This document shows positions 60,343 to 64,000 of a stretch of DNA of 64,000 bases, in pieces. A program made the translations under genes and the position numbers. The notes beneath the pieces are model-generated. The model was given only the letters and a program-made list of their open reading frames with translations, was not told the origin of the DNA and did not search any database. The stretch comes from Nomia melanderi (taxonomy: Eukaryota > Arthropoda > Insecta > Hymenoptera > Halictidae): the NCBI RefSeq assembly GCF_051020985.1, contig NC_135007.1, positions 62,001-126,000 of the forward strand, given 5' to 3'. Positions within the stretch are counted from its first letter, which is position 1; each line of letters starts with the position of its first letter.

Positions 60343-63300
60343 GAAGAGGAAGAATAATAATAAGAATAAGTATAATAATAAGAAGAATAATAAGAAGAAT
60401 AAGAATAAGAATAGTAATAATTATATTAATAATAGTAATAACAACAAGAAGAATAAGAATAAGTATAATAAGAATAATAGTAGTAATAATATTAATAATA
60501 ACAATATTAATATTAATAATAATATTAATAATAATAATAATGTTAATAATAATATTAATAATAATATTAATAATAATATGAATAATAATAATAATAGTAA
60601 CCGTAGTAATAACGATAATAAAAATACTAATAACAACAATAATAATAATTCTACGGTAAATAATCGCTCAAGTCGAGCAGAACATAATCATCAAGATGAT
60701 CGAGTAACAACAGTTAATGCAACAAGGAAAACAAAAGAACCGGGCTCATCCGGTGACCGCAAACCGGGCAGCTCCGCCAATAACTCTAAGTCTATATCTA
60801 AGACACTAAGTGATAATGAGACTAGCTTTAGCGCATTAAACATTAGGGTACTAAAGATAAGCATAAATCTACGATTAACAGGAGATAAGTGCGCAATCGG
60901 TGAAGGGGTACCTAGCCTAGTTAGGATACCCAAGTCTGATCGCCCCTCATCAGGCCACTTTTCTCTCGACTCTCTTGACAATTACTCTTTATTAGGGTCC
61001 TGCCTTCATCCGGGCGAAAACAATAACGTTAAGTTTAATTCTAGCCTCCTAAGTAATAATAACGATAACTACAAGTCTGTGATATTGCTCAGCTCAACCA
61101 ATAACCATTATTTCCTCCGCGTCGAAATGGACGGTGGTGCGGTCGCAATGAGACTAAGAGCCCATTGGAATTATAACCCATTAACGATGAACTCTTCTTT
61201 CGACGGTTTATTGTTACAAAAACGATTGCTTTCTGCGCCGCAGATCGAACACCTTAGAATTATGAAAATGTTCTTGACGAATAATCAAATTGCTTCGAGC
61301 AAGCATTCCTCGATAGCATGCATCTTCGGAATTATTAAGATACCACAGGAGTTTGTGTCGAACTATTTTAAAGACGCCTGGAGAGAATCTTGTGTGACAC
61401 GTATATCATTAATCGCAGTTAGTCTGAAGAATGTGAATTCTCCGACGTACAAGTTATCAAAAATGTTTGCAGACCATACTCCTTCAACCGAAATTCAACC
61501 GGAAATTCTGAAATTTCTATCCACATATCTATTTTTGAAAGACGAATCTCGCCTTCCGTTTAACGTAGAAACGATAAAGATATTACTGACGCTTACTATA
61601 AAGGGCATACAGACACCTAAGAAACACGTTAAAGAACTAAATCTCCTCTCATTCGAACTACTCGGAAGGTCATTACGTATCCTTGACAAGATTTTGTTGA
61701 GAAGTACTGTTTCAAAAGCGAACACTTCGTCCACAATGATCGAATTTTTTCTCATGGAAATCAACGCTATGAAGAAGAAGGAGGAGAAGGAGAAGAAGGG
61801 GAATGAAGAAGAGGAACAAGAGGAAGACGAGGAAAAAGAAGAAGAGAAGCAGCAAAAGAGGAAGGAAATGTTGCAAAATATTATGACGATCAATATCGAT
61901 ATATCGTTTATAAACAATAATATTGCATTAGCAAGCATTGAAGAAATCTGTAAAGAAATATCAAAGTCGCCTTTAAATTTCGTAATACTAAAGAAAGTTA
62001 AAATAAGTGATAGATCGTCGAACGAAGAATCAGATTTGATAACTACGAAAGGAGATAATGTGGCCACCAGTTCTTCCATTACGCTTATCGTTCCCGGAAA
62101 CGAGCTAACTGACCAGCCTCCGCGACCTCTCCCGTTGAGAAACGCGCTGAACCGCGCACAATCCTCTCCTCCATGGCTCGACCTGGTCGCGAGCGAGCTG
62201 ACGCAACGTGCATGTGTTCCACTCTCGTTAGATCGTAAGCTTTATGTGGTTAAACTTAGCTGTAAGGTGATTTGCGACTTTAGTATTATGTGGAAGGGGA
62301 TACCGAGCCACGAGACTAGCTACAAAACGACGCATCCCAATGTCCAACTCTTGAGTATTTCTTCGATGGTGAAAAACTGGAAGAAATTGGCCTTTAACGT
62401 ACAACATTGTATGACTGTGAACGAAGCGAAGCGAAACATTGAAACGGATTATCGAACTGTCGTTTATTATAATACTAAAATAATCGTGATTTCTCAAAGG
62501 AATTCGTTGATGGGTGCTATGGCAATCCATCGTACAATTTGGAACCCAAAGAATGCAAATTTCTGTACTCTCTTCTCTAAAATGCTCACAGCTGGAAGAG
62601 ACGTGAGTTCGACCTCGACGGATCAAAATTCGACGTTTTTATTGACTGCGGAGACTTTGATGAAGAAGCGAGTCAACAGGATGTCCACATCTGGCAGAAA
62701 CCTTACAGGCAATGCCGAGTCTGTGTTCCTGTTGATGAACAAATTTAGAAGAATGTATCCGATACTTACGACCTCGAAGAAAGAATATCCAAATGCTTGG
62801 TCTATGATAAGAACCTCAGAAACAATGACTTTCGACTTGACGAGGGAAACAATGGTAGAGATGTTGTCCTGGGGAATTAACGGTATTAGTGACGTGGCAA
62901 CAATTACTGTTGGTGCTCTTTTATTTCAGGATAATGTTAAGTCTAACGAGCCTACGGGCGCTTATTTCGTGAACTATAGGTACTCGGTGCCGTATATGCG
63001 TGTTGGCACCGAGTTTGTTAAGTCTCTTTCTAAGTCTACTATAGGGGATAGATTTAGTGTTAAGGGGGAGAACCAAGCCGAGTTCGCTCTCTACATTCCT
63101 ACTACGACTACCTGCAAGCCTACGATGACGCTTAAACGCCAATCTGCATCCCGATTAATCGGTGTACCTGGATCTCGGCCGAACTACTTCAAAACATTAT
63201 GGCCCGACCAAATGCATACTCCTCACGATTTTTATGACAGTCTACTGAACTGTAGAACGGGATATCGCAATGATTCTCTTCCAGAGGGTGAACACGAAGA

Positions 63301-64000
63301 ATATTCTTCAGGATGTTTCGACTGCTTTAACGAACAAACCCTGCGTGAAGACGCAAACAAATCTGTTGCCGATACTAATCAAGTAAGAACGATCAAATCT
63401 CTAACTGCTATCTATTCGAAAGATGATCATTATCACAAAATGATAAGGGTATTCCGTTTTCGTGGACCTGAGAAAACTACTAATTGCCAAGATACGACGC
63501 GCAAGTCAATAGAAAGAAATGTTTCTATTTGTTCATCGTGCTCTAGTTCACTGAAACGAACCAAACAAGGATATCAAGCTTTTACCGACGCGGTGATGAC
63601 GATGAATAACATTTCTTTAGCGAATTTCTGTGATTTATATCTATTTAAAGAGATGTACAAACTACGCAAACCTATCGGATTTAACACTGCGGAGAATAGT
63701 TTTCCGAGATATCCGATGCATTCTGATCACCATGCTTTAATCAATTTGACCTTCCAAACTGCCCAATTCGTTGACAATGAAGATTCTCGTGACAATTATC
63801 GGAAACTGACGAAGATGAATGCCATTGTAGTAAACCGATACGGTGATTCTGAGAATTCTGATAGATGTCGGGACTGTTTTCAGAATAGCCGAGATTCTGT
63901 CGAGAGTCCAATAATTTCGGCTCAATCGGAAGAGGAAATCATGTATACGCAGAACTCGGTTCCTAATCGTTTCGAAAGCGAAGGAACATTTACAAACAGC
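60216..64000 (+). CDS. Very long coding exon of an unrecognised large protein (partial)
   Basis: After a strong acceptor (TTCCTTTTCTTTCAG) one frame stays open for 1,261 codons to the window end; an in-frame TAA lies upstream at 60182. The first two bases complete the Gly begun at 52221. Layout: a Thr/Ser-rich start (GKSTLTSRSPTCQ), an Asn-rich tract (residues about 32-148 of the exon), a mixed region with PGSS repeats, a folded-looking region (about 270-510), a Lys/Glu-rich charged block (about 518-551), a PPRPLPLRN proline stretch near 640, then a long mixed region to the end. Three CxxC motifs (CFDC near 1033, CSSC near 1105, CRDC near 1217) could bind metal. No transmembrane segment or signal peptide stands out. 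I do not recognise the family. Composition is far less AT-biased than the flanks. Confidence 0.85.
60308..60660 (+). repeat. AAT/AAC/AAG trinucleotide repeat encoding an Asn-rich tract
   Basis: Nine consecutive AAT codons followed by interrupted AAT, AAC, AAG, ATT and AGT codons keep the reading frame open for about 117 codons. The repeat unit matches the codon length, so expansion or contraction changes only the number of Asn, Lys, Ile or Ser residues. The antisense ORF at 60421-60639 (Leu-rich) is a shadow. Confidence 0.85.
61770..61875 (+). repeat. Purine-only tract encoding a Lys/Glu block
   Basis: GAAGAAGAAGGAGGAG-type purine-rich sequence within the long exon encodes about 34 residues, nearly all Lys, Glu, Gln or Asp. 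It is probably an extended charged helix or a disordered linker between the two larger regions of the protein. Confidence 0.7.

Noticed and set aside
61495..62079. 194-codon minus-strand ORF
   Set aside because: Antisense shadow of the long exon; its Ser/Phe-rich part is the complement of the Lys/Glu block.

Overview
The window looks like insect nuclear DNA, most likely from a hymenopteran (bee, ant or wasp). It is very AT-rich, has long introns or intergenic stretches, and is full of relics of Tc1/mariner-, Transib-, Mutator- and piggyBac-type DNA transposons. The assignment rests on overall character and on transposase relics of a kind I associate with hymenopteran genomes; no single marker proves it. 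I found no rRNA, tRNA or CRISPR and no operon-like organisation.

Layout. Bases 1-11,440 are AT-rich and hold a TA-flanked long-inverted-repeat element (462-1676), one exon-like ORF with a splice donor (5764-5915) and three dead transposases (Tc1-like about 6.6-7.4 kb minus, Mutator-like about 8.1-8.4 kb minus, mariner-like about 10.4-11.4 kb plus). From 11.4 to 20.7 kb the DNA is an AT desert, interrupted by a GC-rich exon- or promoter-like block (14.16-14.38 kb), TG/CG and TA microsatellites, and two candidate small exons (15.0-15.7 kb). From 20.7 to 60.2 kb the DNA is a transposon graveyard: foldback elements, three TTAA-flanked piggyBac-like MITEs, a palindromic family with about a dozen copies, and elements ending in Transib-type CACAGTG/CACTATG heptamers. 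A degraded Transib/RAG1-like transposase lies at 35.3-36.3 kb and a second mariner transposase relic at 39.6-40.5 kb.

Host coding signal is on the plus strand. Well-formed exons lie at 47801-47913, 48290-48463 (ends in a stop codon) and 52044-52221, and one very long open exon runs from 60216 past the window end (1,261 codons without a stop). The splice phases fit: 52044-52221 ends one base into a codon and 60216 supplies the other two, giving Gly across an 8.0-kb intron. Exon 47801-47913 ends on a codon boundary and can join either 48290 (short product) or 52044 (long product). Possible upstream exons at 15043-15127 and 31103-31156 are also phase-compatible, so one gene could span about 50 kb with transposon-filled introns. 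I do not recognise the protein. The long exon begins with an Asn-rich microsatellite-encoded tract, has a Lys/Glu-rich block, and carries three CxxC motifs near the window end.

The most unusual signal is the set of Transib-like elements. One has perfect CACAGTG ends inside a perfect CGTCG duplication, and A-rich nonamer-like blocks sit 22-23 bp (one end: 12 bp) inside the heptamers, resembling the 23- and 12-spacer recombination signals used by RAG1/2.
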